A DNA stretch of 64,000 nt from Pseudoglutamicibacter albus. Lineage in GTDB: Bacteria > Actinomycetota > Actinomycetes > Actinomycetales > Micrococcaceae. Below are positions 1 to 9,206 of the stretch, piece by piece; positions within the stretch are counted from its first letter, which is position 1, and each line of letters starts with the position of its first letter. The translations under genes and the position numbers were made by a program. Under the pieces are notes generated by a model, which searched no databases, was not told the DNA's origin, and saw only the letters and a program-made list of their open reading frames with translations. The DNA is taken from positions 80,925 through 144,924 of the forward strand of contig NZ_JAKRCW010000006.1 of assembly GCF_022346425.1 (NCBI RefSeq), read 5' to 3'.

Positions 1-862
1 AGGCGTATTTAACGAGCCGGTCTTCGAGGGATTGATAGCTCATGACCACGATGCGGCCTCCGTTAGCGACGGCATCGAGGGCTGCAGGTAGCGCGGATTC
101 AAGGACGGCCAGTTCGTTGTTGACTTCAACGCGGAGCGCTTGGAAGGTCCGTTTGGCGGGGTGTCCGCCCTTGGTTCCGCGCGGGTAGGCGTCGATGATG
201 AGCTGGGCGAGTTGCCCGGTCGTCGTGAACGGCTCAGTTTCGCGTGTGCGCAGGATCGCGTCGATGATGCGGCGTGCATGGCGTTCTTCGCCGTAAGCCT
301 TGAGCACGCGGGTTAGCTGCTGATGCGTGTAGGTATTGACGACCTCGGCCGCGGTGAGTTCCGCGGTGGTGTCCATGCGCATATCGAGCGGGGCGTCGTA
401 AGAATAGGCGAATCCGCGTTCACGTTCGTCGAGTTGATACGAGGAGACACCGAGGTCGAACAGGATGCCATCGACGGCTTCGATGCCAGCGGTTTCGAGT
501 GCCTCGTCGATGTTGTCGTAGGTGGTGTGGCACGGCACTAGCCGGTCGCTGTATTCGGTGAGGCGCTCTGATGCCATGACGAGCGCATTGGTGTCGCGGT
601 CGATACCGATCACGTGGACGTCCGGGTTGCGTGCAAGCAACTGGTAGGTGTGGCCACCCATGCCTAGGGTTGCATCGATAACCCACGGTGTGCGGCCGGC
701 GTCACGCGCGGCGTCGATTCCGGGTTGCAACAGATCGAGGCAGCGCTCAAGTAACACTGGGACGTGGCGCTCAGCTGCCGACTGCACGCGGCCTGATGCT
801 GCGCCATCGAAAGCGTGGGCATTAACTGCCTGACTTCCTGCCGCGCGCTTGTTCTTTGTCAC
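1..862 (-). CDS. rsmH: 16S rRNA (cytosine-1402-N4)-methyltransferase RsmH, 3' end cut by window edge
   Basis: RsmH methylates N4 of C1402 in 16S rRNA using S-adenosylmethionine. About 287 residues are visible, and the family usually has 310-340. The N-terminus carries [13 protein letters not shown], followed by the SAM-binding stretch [12 protein letters not shown], both typical of the family. The last visible residues ([18 protein letters not shown]) match the conserved C-terminal part, so only a short tail lies outside the window. I chose the GTG at 862 because GGGAGGTGG lies just upstream. The gene follows mraZ, as it does in most bacteria, with a spacer of 270 bases (863-1132) in which I see no gene. 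Expression probably depends on the mraZ promoter. Confidence 0.95.
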   Translation of the reverse strand, partial: MTKNKRAAGSQAVNAHAFDGAASGRVQSAAERHVPVLLERCLDLLQPGIDAARDAGRTPWVIDATLGMGGHTYQLLARNPDVHVIGIDRDTNALVMASERLTEYSDRLVPCHTTYDNIDEALETAGIEAVDGILFDLGVSSYQLDERERGFAYSYDAPLDMRMDTTAELTAAEVVNTYTHQQLTRVLKAYGEERHARRIIDAILRTRETEPFTTTGQLAQLIIDAYPRGTKGGHPAKRTFQALRVEVNNELAVLESALPAALDAVANGGRIVVMSYQSLEDRLVKYA

Positions 863-1132
863 TGTATTGCCACCTCCCTACGGGGTCTGTTGCTTGTGCT
901 GATGGTTTAGGTAGAAGTCTTGGTGTTAAAGGCCTGGTGTTGGCAATTCGCTGGTGAACATTCGTTGGTGAAGATGCTCCGAGGGGCTCGTTCCCCCACC
1001 GCGTCCCTGGCGGCTGGCCCGGCTCAGGGGAAGTTGAGTCGGGATATCCACTGGGTTTCGCGGGAGGAGAGCGCGCCCCTCGGTTTTCCGGTGTTTCTGA
1101 TGCGTTGACTGGCTGGCGTGCCGGCAGGTGGA

Positions 1133-1564
1133 TCAGAAGAATCCGGGTATCACTTCTTCATTTGTGTCTGAGAAGGAATCTTCCTGCTCAGCGAGGTAGG
1201 AGTTCCAGGCCTCGGTGTCCCAGATCTCCGCGCGGCTACCGGCGCCGATCACGGTCACGTCGCGATCGAGACCTGCGTAGGTCCGTAGCGGTTGCGGGAT
1301 GGTCACGCGGCCCTGCTTGTCTGGCACCTCATCAGAGGCACCGGAGAGGAACACGCGAATGTAGTCCCGCGCTTGCTTGGAAGACATCGGGGCGGCCCGC
1401 AACTGCTCGTGGACCGCCTCGAATTCCTTCACGCTGAAAACGTAGATGCATCTTTCTTGGCCTCGGGTCAAGACGAGCCCTTTGCCCAACTCGTCACGAA
1501 ACTTGGCCGGAAGAATGATGCGCCCCTTCTCATCAAGACGTGGCGTATACGTCCCAAGGAACAT
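1133..1564 (-). CDS. mraZ: Transcriptional regulator MraZ
   Basis: A 143-residue protein of normal MraZ length, with two SpoVT/AbrB-like MraZ domains. The first starts at [20 protein letters not shown] and the second contains the equivalent [13 protein letters not shown] around residue 85. MraZ is a DNA-binding regulator of the division and cell-wall (dcw) cluster that usually represses its own promoter. It is the first gene of the dcw operon here and reads into rsmH. The ATG at 1564 is preceded by GGAAAGGGGTGG. An array of putative MraZ boxes lies 50-100 bases upstream (separate entry). Confidence 0.96.
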   Translation of the reverse strand: MFLGTYTPRLDEKGRIILPAKFRDELGKGLVLTRGQERCIYVFSVKEFEAVHEQLRAAPMSSKQARDYIRVFLSGASDEVPDKQGRVTIPQPLRTYAGLDRDVTVIGAGSRAEIWDTEAWNSYLAEQEDSFSDTNEEVIPGFF

Positions 1565-1616
1565 AACGCCACCCCTTTCCGAAAGTGGTGAGGTTCAGGG
1601 GGTCTGACTCCCTGAA

Positions 1617-1668
1617 CTCCAGCTCGCTCCAACGCCCTCCACTTTACTCCACATCCCTCCCCCGTCAA
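1617..1668 (-). promoter_or_regulatory. mraZ promoter with a 10-bp-spaced array of MraZ boxes
   Basis: On the minus strand TGGAG occurs four times at exactly 10-base spacing (plus-strand CTCCA at 1617, 1627, 1637 and 1647). A fifth, degenerate copy GGGAG lies at 1657-1661. Ten-base spacing matches the TGGGN direct repeats bound by E. coli MraZ. A candidate promoter overlaps the array: TTGACG (1663-1668), a 16-base spacer, then TAAAGT (1641-1646). Box binding would therefore cover the -10 element, which fits autorepression. The promoter call is mine from the sequence, and the MraZ link is by analogy. Confidence 0.75.
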
Positions 1669-1883
1669 GTGGTTTCTGGGTGTTTCATATATTTTCTGTG
1701 AATTGTCTATGCCTATTTTCCCGCGAGATTACGCGGTTTTTAGCGGCAGGGGTGAAAGTGGAGGATTAAAGGACGCCCAATCTACGCTGCAAGCGATAAC
1801 CCCCAGTTTTACGCACAAAGAGCGGCTAAAGGTCGATCGCGGGGGCGGCAGTGGATGGAAGTGGAGGAGGCCCCATTTGGGAC

Positions 1884-1939
1884 TTGGGTGACACTTCAAC
1901 CAACCTCCATGAGGGTTGGGTGACACCTCAACTAACCTC
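1884..1939 (+). repeat. 24-bp direct repeat upstream of the surface-protein gene
   Basis: TTGGGTGACACTTCAACCAA followed by CCTC (1884-1907) is repeated with two mismatches at 1916-1939, a 32-base period or about three helical turns. It lies 134-189 bases before the start of the surface-protein gene, in the 508-base divergent gap between mraZ and that gene. The position and helical spacing suggest a regulator site, but I do not recognise the motif. Confidence 0.5.
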
Positions 1940-2072
1940 GCGGCAGATAGCGTCACTTTCCGGAAAGTGTTCATATCCACATGCGCCTTGTGAACGTATA
2001 TGATGATTCATAGCTAAATCACAGCTTGAGGGTGTCGCGAGCACCGAAGAAGATTTCAATAAGGATTCATTG

Positions 2073-5000
2073 ATGCGTACTCCACACAACACACGTGGGC
2101 TCAAACGTTCTGCGCGCTCGTCGTTAACTGCGCTATCTGTCATTGCTTTGACAGGTAGCTCGCTAGCGATTGCCCCTAGCTTCTTCTCCGCTGAGCCAGC
2201 CGCCGCAGCGTCTGCACTCTCGGGCGGAATCCGAGATAAAGCCGGCGCTGTGGAGCAGGAGCAACAGAAGCCCTCGGACCTGTTAGCCGGCTCGTGTGAA
2301 GTTTTCGGTGGCGGCTCATCTGGCAGTCAGGCCGGTTTCACATGGACGACCCTAGAGCCAAGCCAGCACAGCGCTGATAAGACCATATGGGGCTTGAGCC
2401 TCGCGTTCGACAATTCGAAGGATCGAACGTTCGCAGCCTGGGGTTTTAGTAATTCTGGGCTCCTTAGTGGTGTCCTGGACCCCGGAACCATTTCCTCCAT
2501 GGACGTCGGCCAGACTCTTTTTGGCGCTGAGGGACCGGTGACTGCTAAGGCCGATGAACAACTCGAGATCAAAGCCAGTCGTTCCCAAAGGAATCTGATC
2601 CTCAGCTCAGAACTGACCGGGGATAAGGTCAAGCAGTATGCACAGGCCGATGCTGGAAACCCCGTACGTTATGCCTGGCAAGGAAAGTACACAAAAGGTA
2701 ATATTGACGGCCGCAAAGCGACTCAGGGCCAAAACGCTGGATTTACGGCTGTTGTGAATCCGTGGCCAAGCGAGAATGACAACTGCTCGCCTATTTCCGT
2801 GTCCTGGGAAAACCGGGAAAAGCTTGTGGTCACCCCGGGTGAAAAGCTCAAGGTAGGCCGCATCAGTGCCGACGCTGCATCGATGCCGCGCATGGTTGTT
2901 GAAGCCTATGACTCTCAGGGCAAGTTTATCGGCACCAGCAACACTGAAGCTTCCGGTGGCCAAGCACGTTTGCGCGTCGAAGATAGCGGAGACGTGTACT
3001 TCACAATGCCTGAATACAAGGGCACGGAGCTCAACGCCCAACAGGGTGTCCGCTTCAGCGTTCTCGCCCTGCCACGCTCCGTTGAACAGCTGCAGGCTGC
3101 GATCGATGCGGACGCGGATAGTTACGGGCAGGCTTTCCAGGAATCCAATGCTCTGCCCCGATACAACAAAGCCAACGTCATCGACTCACACCAGTGGAGC
3201 CTCGACGATACCCAGTTCCATGACCCGAAATATGACAAGCGTGATGCCTCGATCATCTCTGGTGTTGAAAGTCCTCAAGGCCCGCTGGCTAAAGATCGCC
3301 AGTCAGTGACCTTCACCCAGGTACCGGACCTGATCAAGGACCTGGTGAAGAAAAAAGAAGACGGCGGTTTCGAAGCCGACGTCGAGCTCAATGACAAGTA
3401 TGTTTATGAGGGCTGGGACGCAACCCTGGACCCAGAAACCTATAACGTCACCGTCACAGCACCGAAGAACCCAACCCCAGGCACGTTCGCGCAGCCGCGG
3501 GTTGTGGTCACCTACTCCAACGGTTCCAAAGACGAGCTTCCGTTGCTGGTAGTTGTTGACCCGAACAACACGCAGGTAACGGACCTGGTCAAGCCTGCTA
3601 TTGCACAAGGTAAGCCGAACCAGGACATCGATTCTCAGATCAAGACCAAGGCCATCATGAAGGGCCACAAGGCTGTGGCGCCGGCCAAGTACGAGGTCGA
3701 TGATTCCTCTGTGCCTTCGGGCTGGACCGTGACCGTGGACAAGAACGGCAAGGTCACTGCGAAAGCTGACGACGCCGTCCCGCTGGGAACCGTGATCTCC
3801 CCGAAGGTCAAGGCCACCTACCCGGACCACACCACCGACGAGGTCGAGGTGCAGTTCCAGGTTGTCAACGACATCAAGGTCCCGACCTACGGCACGGAAA
3901 CCAAGAAGCCTGGCGAGAAAGCCAGCTTGAAGCCAACCCTGCCCGAGAAGGGTCTGAGCGGTAAGGAAAGCGACGAGGCACCAAACCGTTACACCTTCGA
4001 AGACGGCACAACCACGCTCTCCAAGGACGGTTGGACCGTCACGATCGATGAGAACACGGGCGAGATCAGCACCGAGGTCCCGAGGGACGCAGAGCCAGGC
4101 GACCAGCTGGACATCCCTGTTCTGGCCCACTACGCGTCGGGCGCTAAGCCTCACGAAGCAACCGCTACGGTCTTTGTCATCAAGGGCGATGACATCCCGA
4201 CCTACACCGTGGAATCCACCGGCCCCGGTAACTCTGTGGACCACCAGGTCAGCAACGCGCCGAAGGGCTCGACGTTCTCCTTCGGTAAGGACGGGGACCA
4301 GCCGATCCTCGAACAGGAAGTTGACGGCTGGAAGTACACGATCAACCCGGACACAGGAGTGGTCACCGCGACCCCCCCTGCCGATTCCAAGCCAGGTGAT
4401 CAGAAGACCATTAACGTCACCGTTGAGGCCCCAGACGGCTCTTCCCCGAAAGTGCCAGTCACCACGGTGGTCAATTTGAGCAACAACTGGGAAGCTGAAC
4501 CGTCATATCCGGCGGAGACGGTCTACCCGGGCGGTACCGCGAAGCTGCCGGTCACGATTGATAAGCCGGAAAACGTCAAGGTTGCCGAGGACAACCCGTT
4601 CACGGTGGGTGATGTTCCTGCAGGCTGGACTGTAACGGTTGATGATAACGGCACGATCACCGCGACCGCGCCGGAGGATGCGAAGGCCGGAGACGAGGCG
4701 AAGATCCCCGTCACGGTGACCTACGCGGATGGCTCGAGGGACACCGCGGTTGCCGTGGTCAAGGTTGTGAACGTGCCGACGCGTGAGGTTCCGTTCAAGG
4801 TCGAATACAAATACGACGACACGCTGCCTGCTGGCGAGTACAAGGTTGATACCGAGGGCAAGCCGGGTAAGGAAAAACAGAACAAGGACGGCACGTGGGA
4901 GCGCATTGAAGAACCTGTCAACGAGGTTGTTCGCGTGGGCACTAAGCCTGCCGAAAGCGCGAAGGACGTGACGTGGACCGTACCGATCCCGTTCCCTACT

Positions 5001-5903
5001 GAGGTTCGTGAGAACCCTGACCTGGCGCCGGGGGAAACCAAGGTTGTCCAGGAAGGTGAGGACGGCGAGAAGACGTTCACCGCTAAGTTCACTGCTAAGG
5101 GTGATCAGGCCGAGGTGGTCGAGGAGAAGACCACTAAGGAACCTGTCCCCCGCATTATCGAATACGGGCCTCGCCTGGGTACCCAGGAGTTGGTCACCAC
5201 GGTGAAGAAGCCGGTTCCGTTCGAGACGGAGGTCGTGCTCGATGACACCCTCGAAGCCGGCAAGCAAGTGGTCGAGCAAGAAGGCAAGCTCGGCGAGGAC
5301 ACCGTGACCTCGACGCAGAAGCTGGTTGACGGTAAACCATCCGGTGAACCTGTTGTTGAAACCAAGCGCACCGCGGAGCCGGTCAAACAGATCATCCGTG
5401 TAGGCACCAAATGCGATTGCGAGGACCCGTCGGACGAGCCAACCGAGGAACCGACTGAGGGCCCGACTGAGGCCCCGAGCGATACGCCAACTGAGGAACC
5501 AAGCGAGGCCCCTTCCGAGGACCCAAGCGAGGCTCCAAGCGCGGCGCCGAGTGAATCGCCAAGCGAATCTCCTTCTGAGAAGCCGAGCGAGACTCCGAGC
5601 GACGGTCCAAGCGAAGGCCCTAGCGCCCCGGGCGGTGGAGACGGCGGTGACGGCGGTAAGCCGGGCCAGCCAGACAACCCAGCTCAGCCAGACAACCCAG
5701 CTCAGCCAGACAACCCAGCTCAACCAGAGACGCCGGGCCAGCCTGATGCGCCGGGACAGCCTGATAACCCGGGTGAGTCTGATGCGCCGGGTGATTCGTC
5801 GTTGGCCCGTACGGGTATCAGCGCTGAGGGTGCGCTGGCTTCGGTTGCTCTACTGATGCTGGGTGGTGTCAGCCTGCTGGTTTTGCGCCGGCGCGCATCG
5901 TAG
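2073..5903 (+). CDS. Cell-wall-anchored surface protein with LAxTG sorting signal
   Basis: A 1276-residue exported protein. Residues 1-45 form a signal peptide with a basic start, a hydrophobic core and an alanine-rich cleavage region. A unique N-terminal part (to about 430) is followed by five related modules (about 430-905), each ending in a pattern like YPDHTTDEVEVQFQVV. These resemble Rib/long-Rib stalk domains. Three G5/E-like modules follow (about 905-1110), each containing V-P-F and ending with a GTK or GPR turn. Next come Glu/Pro/Ser/Thr-rich repeats (1124-1185), QPDNPA repeats (1200-1240), the sorting motif LARTG at 1244, a membrane segment and RRRAS. LAxTG is the class E sortase motif. 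The ATG at 2073 is preferred over the TTG at 2070 because AAGGA lies 7 bases upstream. It is probably an adhesin or stalk protein; its ligand is unknown. Confidence 0.85.
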   Translation: MRTPHNTRGLKRSARSSLTALSVIALTGSSLAIAPSFFSAEPAAAASALSGGIRDKAGAVEQEQQKPSDLLAGSCEVFGGGSSGSQAGFTWTTLEPSQHSADKTIWGLSLAFDNSKDRTFAAWGFSNSGLLSGVLDPGTISSMDVGQTLFGAEGPVTAKADEQLEIKASRSQRNLILSSELTGDKVKQYAQADAGNPVRYAWQGKYTKGNIDGRKATQGQNAGFTAVVNPWPSENDNCSPISVSWENREKLVVTPGEKLKVGRISADAASMPRMVVEAYDSQGKFIGTSNTEASGGQARLRVEDSGDVYFTMPEYKGTELNAQQGVRFSVLALPRSVEQLQAAIDADADSYGQAFQESNALPRYNKANVIDSHQWSLDDTQFHDPKYDKRDASIISGVESPQGPLAKDRQSVTFTQVPDLIKDLVKKKEDGGFEADVELNDKYVYEGWDATLDPETYNVTVTAPKNPTPGTFAQPRVVVTYSNGSKDELPLLVVVDPNNTQVTDLVKPAIAQGKPNQDIDSQIKTKAIMKGHKAVAPAKYEVDDSSVPSGWTVTVDKNGKVTAKADDAVPLGTVISPKVKATYPDHTTDEVEVQFQVVNDIKVPTYGTETKKPGEKASLKPTLPEKGLSGKESDEAPNRYTFEDGTTTLSKDGWTVTIDENTGEISTEVPRDAEPGDQLDIPVLAHYASGAKPHEATATVFVIKGDDIPTYTVESTGPGNSVDHQVSNAPKGSTFSFGKDGDQPILEQEVDGWKYTINPDTGVVTATPPADSKPGDQKTINVTVEAPDGSSPKVPVTTVVNLSNNWEAEPSYPAETVYPGGTAKLPVTIDKPENVKVAEDNPFTVGDVPAGWTVTVDDNGTITATAPEDAKAGDEAKIPVTVTYADGSRDTAVAVVKVVNVPTREVPFKVEYKYDDTLPAGEYKVDTEGKPGKEKQNKDGTWERIEEPVNEVVRVGTKPAESAKDVTWTVPIPFPTEVRENPDLAPGETKVVQEGEDGEKTFTAKFTAKGDQAEVVEEKTTKEPVPRIIEYGPRLGTQELVTTVKKPVPFETEVVLDDTLEAGKQVVEQEGKLGEDTVTSTQKLVDGKPSGEPVVETKRTAEPVKQIIRVGTKCDCEDPSDEPTEEPTEGPTEAPSDTPTEEPSEAPSEDPSEAPSAAPSESPSESPSEKPSETPSDGPSEGPSAPGGGDGGDGGKPGQPDNPAQPDNPAQPDNPAQPETPGQPDAPGQPDNPGESDAPGDSSLARTGISAEGALASVALLMLGGVSLLVLRRRAS

Positions 5904-5924
5904 CGGTGAGATGCCCTGGCGCGC

Positions 5925-7838
5925 TTAGAGGGCGTTGCTTGGTGGCTGTTTGCTCGCGATGAAGGCTGGGACTACGGAGGATACGAGTCCGGCTACAACC
6001 CCGAGGCCTAAGCCTACGGGTACAAGCCACGGCTCTACTTGTGGTTTCCAGCCTTGCGCGGCAGACACCGCCACTACCCCGAGGACGCCTGCGAGTGCGC
6101 CTACCGCCCCGCCGATGAAACCGATCATCACGCCTTCGGTTACGAACCGTGCCGCGATTCCTTTTCGTGTGGTGCCTAGAGCTCGCCGCAGGGCGATTTC
6201 TGGGGCTCGGGAGAGCACGGTGAGGTACATCGAGGTTGATGCGCTCACGGCCGCGAGACTCAGCAGGGTTGCCGCCATGATCCCGACAAGCGCATCGAGG
6301 TCTGTTGACACACCCATACGGAGGTTTCGTAGGTCTGCGACGGTCTGGACTCTGTAGCTGCCTGGGTCTGCGGCGTTCAACTGCATCGGTACGGCTTCTG
6401 CGAGCGCGGCTGGGAAGCCTTTGTCTGTGCGCATCACTAATTGCGGTTGCCCCAGGTGCAGTTGCGGTGCCAGAGACAACGGAACCAGCACGGCGCTACT
6501 CAAGCCTGGGCGGCGTTGACCGGTTGTGAAGGAATCCACGACGGTCAAACGGTGGCCTCCCACCACAACCGTGCCGCCGGCTTCGCTACCGGGCAGTTGC
6601 AGGGCTTCATGCGCATCGGGCCCCACGACCGCCACCGAGTTCACAGCAGGCATCCCGAAAAGATCAGCCGTGTGTTCCTTGCCTAGGGTGAGGTCTTGGG
6701 TTTCGAAGAATTGGTCGTCAACGGCGATGATCTGCAGTCCCCCGTTGACGTTCACGTCTCCTGGTTCCATCCGGTATAGGCCAGTGGATTCGGTGGGTAA
6801 CTGGATCATGCGGGTCACCCTCTGCACGTGAGGAAGCTGCATGAGCCGGTGTTGATCCTGTGCAAGGTTCTTCTCTAGTTCCTCGCGTGCGTAGTCCGGG
6901 GTGGAGATCCACACTTCGTCGAACGCGGCGGCTTCGAGGCGTTCGTTGATCTGTACCGCGGCTGTCTGACTGATGCCGACTGAGGCGATCAACCCGCCGA
7001 TGCCTAGAGCGAAAGCCAGCACCAGAAACGCTGTACGGATCCCGCGTAGAAGCACTTCTGTGAGGGATTCGGCCAGCACGTCAGCGACGCGTGTTCGTAG
7101 CGGCCCCTTGCGTGGTTTGGCTACAGATTCGTTTGCGGCGGCTGGTGTGGACTCGGCGGCGCCGGTGTCTTCGGCGATCCGGCCATCCACGATGCGGATG
7201 ACGCGGTGGGCGCGGGCCGCTACGTCTTCGTCGTGGGTGATGACGATGAGCGTGGCGCCGTGTTCCCGCGCGCGCTCAAGGTCTGCGAGCACCGCCATGC
7301 CTGATGCGGTATCGAGTGCACCTGTCGGTTCGTCAGCGAGCACCAGTTCCGGCTGGGGTGCCAGGGCGCGCGCAACGGCGAGGCGCTGCCTTTCACCGCC
7401 TGAGAGCACACCCGCTTTATAGGTTGCGCGGTCTGCGATGCCGAGGCTGTTCATCGCTTCATATGCGATCTCTGACCGTTCCTGCAGGGGTACTGCGTGT
7501 GGAACCATTCCTAGGGCCGCGTTGGATAGCGCGTCCAGGTGAGGCAGCACGTGTGAGGCTTGGAAAACGAAGCCGATGCTTTCGGCACGTAGTTGGTCGC
7601 GGTCTTTTTCCGTTGCACTTGTAAGGTCCTTGCCTGCGAACGTGTATGAGCCTTCATTCGGGGCATCGAGCAAACCGAGGATCTGCAGGAGTGTGCTCTT
7701 ACCCGCCCCTGAGGGGCCCACGATGGCGACGTATTCTCCCGCGTCAATGTCTAGGTCTACGTCGAAGATACCGGCGGTGCTGTCCGGGCCGTATTGGCGG
7801 GTTACCCCGCGCATCTGAATGAGTCTTTGGCGTTCCAT
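5925..7838 (-). CDS. MacB-like ABC transporter, ATPase fused to FtsX-type permease
   Basis: A 637-residue half-transporter. Residues 1-225 are an ABC ATPase with Walker A GPSGAGKST, signature LSGGERQR and Walker B LVLADEPTGALD, of the MacB/LolD class. A linker leads to a membrane segment (about 265-290), an extracellular MacB-type domain, and three membrane segments at the C-terminus (the FtsX/MacB permease fold). MacB-type pumps use ATP to drive export of peptides, lipids or antibiotics without moving the substrate through the membrane channel itself. The ATG at 7838 overlaps the stop of the adaptor gene (TGATG), so the two are translationally coupled. It ends 21 bases from the convergent surface-protein gene. 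The substrate is not known. Confidence 0.88.
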   Translation of the reverse strand: MERQRLIQMRGVTRQYGPDSTAGIFDVDLDIDAGEYVAIVGPSGAGKSTLLQILGLLDAPNEGSYTFAGKDLTSATEKDRDQLRAESIGFVFQASHVLPHLDALSNAALGMVPHAVPLQERSEIAYEAMNSLGIADRATYKAGVLSGGERQRLAVARALAPQPELVLADEPTGALDTASGMAVLADLERAREHGATLIVITHDEDVAARAHRVIRIVDGRIAEDTGAAESTPAAANESVAKPRKGPLRTRVADVLAESLTEVLLRGIRTAFLVLAFALGIGGLIASVGISQTAAVQINERLEAAAFDEVWISTPDYAREELEKNLAQDQHRLMQLPHVQRVTRMIQLPTESTGLYRMEPGDVNVNGGLQIIAVDDQFFETQDLTLGKEHTADLFGMPAVNSVAVVGPDAHEALQLPGSEAGGTVVVGGHRLTVVDSFTTGQRRPGLSSAVLVPLSLAPQLHLGQPQLVMRTDKGFPAALAEAVPMQLNAADPGSYRVQTVADLRNLRMGVSTDLDALVGIMAATLLSLAAVSASTSMYLTVLSRAPEIALRRALGTTRKGIAARFVTEGVMIGFIGGAVGALAGVLGVVAVSAAQGWKPQVEPWLVPVGLGLGVVAGLVSSVVPAFIASKQPPSNAL

Positions 7839-9160
7839 CAAAGCACCACGGTGTCACCAACGGCCAGATCGTCTGATTCAACCGCGGCCCATCCGGCGGC
7901 AGTCTTCCCCACCGTGACCTTGACGCGGCGCGGCTCGGATGTGCTGCCTGCGCCCTGCTTGTCAGCGCCCCGACTATCTGAGCCTTGTTTATCAGCGCCC
8001 TGCTTGTCTGAGCCTTGTTTGTCAGCGCCCTGACCGTTGTCGTGTTTCGGTTCTGAGCCCGATCCCGTGCTTTGGACGAGGACATAGTCTCCGTCGGCAT
8101 CGTGGCGTAACGCGGTGACTGGCACGGCTTTTTGCGGTTTCACTTTGGTTTTCAGGCCTACGCGAACTTGGGTCCCGTTCTGGACTTTGTCGAAGGCCTC
8201 ATCTTTGGTTGTGAAGGTCACGTTATGCCCAGGGGTGCGACCTTCTGAACCGGCTTGGAACTCTCCGACGTTCTCGACTGTGCCCGCGAACTTGTCAGCG
8301 TCGGCGGTGATGTGGACTTCCGTGCCTTTGCTGAGTTGCTCGGCTTCTACAGCGTTGACGTGCGCGCTGATGCTCCGCCTGCCAACCCGCACCTTCGCCA
8401 GCGGCTGCTCAGGCCCAACAGTGGATGCGACAGCGGCGACGCTCAGTACGGTTCCGCCTTTACCGTCGATGGCGGCGAAAGCGGAGACCGGGATATAGGG
8501 TTGCGTGCGCGGCGCGGGTGCTGCGTTCGTTTCGCCCTCTTCCGATGAGCCCTCGCCCGAGGCGCCATCTGAGCCAGGTTCTGCCGGGGTAGATTCCGGT
8601 GGTGGCTCGATCTCGCGTTGCGGTAGTGCATATCCGGCGCGTTGGAACATACCCGTTACGGCTTGGACGGTCGCGGAGTCTACGACGCCCGTGATCTGTA
8701 CCGTGTACCCGGAGTTTTGGAGGGATTCTTGGAACGCTACGACGTCGTCGCCCCTATCTCCAGCGGCTAGGTCACGGTAGAGAGGTAGCTTCCCCTGCAT
8801 CGCGAACACCGGTGTTCCAGCCACGGATCCAAGGAGCTGGCCGGCAACAACATCGTCGCCCTTCTTCAACGCTTGCTTGGTGACGGTGGCGGTTTCAGGA
8901 AGGACAGAAGGCACAATATTCTTCGTTTTACCTTCGCCTACCGTGCCTAAGATGACCGTGTCAGGCACGATGGCCCGCTGTTCAACCACCGCGGTGGCCT
9001 GGATTCTTTCATCCGAGACTGTGGCGACCGAGTTTTTCGGGGCTGTGAGTGTACCGATGAAAAACGCTGCAACAACCGCACCGATCACCACCCCAGTGAT
9101 AATCAGGGTACGCACGGGGAAAGCCACCCGTGAAAGATGCGGTGCTCCGGCTTTCCTCAT
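7838..9160 (-). CDS. Periplasmic-adaptor-like protein with peptidoglycan-binding domain
   Basis: A 440-residue adaptor of the MacA/HlyD class as found in actinobacteria. It has one N-terminal membrane anchor (about 14-40), then a lipoyl-like segment, a PG_binding_1 domain (about 130-175, LAAGDRGDDVVAFQESLQNS) and a beta-barrel and membrane-proximal region (about 240-350). The C-terminal part is interrupted by a low-complexity run of GADKQGSDKQ repeats (about 375-405). It is the middle gene of lipoprotein-adaptor-MacB-like ATPase and is coupled to the pump by a one-base stop/start overlap. The peptidoglycan-binding domain suggests the complex is tied to the cell wall rather than to an outer-membrane channel. 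Confidence 0.85.
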   Translation of the reverse strand: MRKAGAPHLSRVAFPVRTLIITGVVIGAVVAAFFIGTLTAPKNSVATVSDERIQATAVVEQRAIVPDTVILGTVGEGKTKNIVPSVLPETATVTKQALKKGDDVVAGQLLGSVAGTPVFAMQGKLPLYRDLAAGDRGDDVVAFQESLQNSGYTVQITGVVDSATVQAVTGMFQRAGYALPQREIEPPPESTPAEPGSDGASGEGSSEEGETNAAPAPRTQPYIPVSAFAAIDGKGGTVLSVAAVASTVGPEQPLAKVRVGRRSISAHVNAVEAEQLSKGTEVHITADADKFAGTVENVGEFQAGSEGRTPGHNVTFTTKDEAFDKVQNGTQVRVGLKTKVKPQKAVPVTALRHDADGDYVLVQSTGSGSEPKHDNGQGADKQGSDKQGADKQGSDSRGADKQGAGSTSEPRRVKVTVGKTAAGWAAVESDDLAVGDTVVL

Positions 9161-9206
9161 GCGTAAACACCTTTCTACTGTGGGTCAGATCTACTGTGGG
9201 CCAGAG

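Noticed and set aside
3303..4244. Minus-strand open frame of 313 codons
   Set aside because: Antisense to the surface-protein modules; its periodic pattern mirrors the repeats on the coding strand.
4503..5723. Minus-strand open frame of 406 codons
   Set aside because: It is the antisense shadow of the repeat-rich surface-protein gene; composition is Arg/Leu-rich with no domain and no ribosome-binding site.
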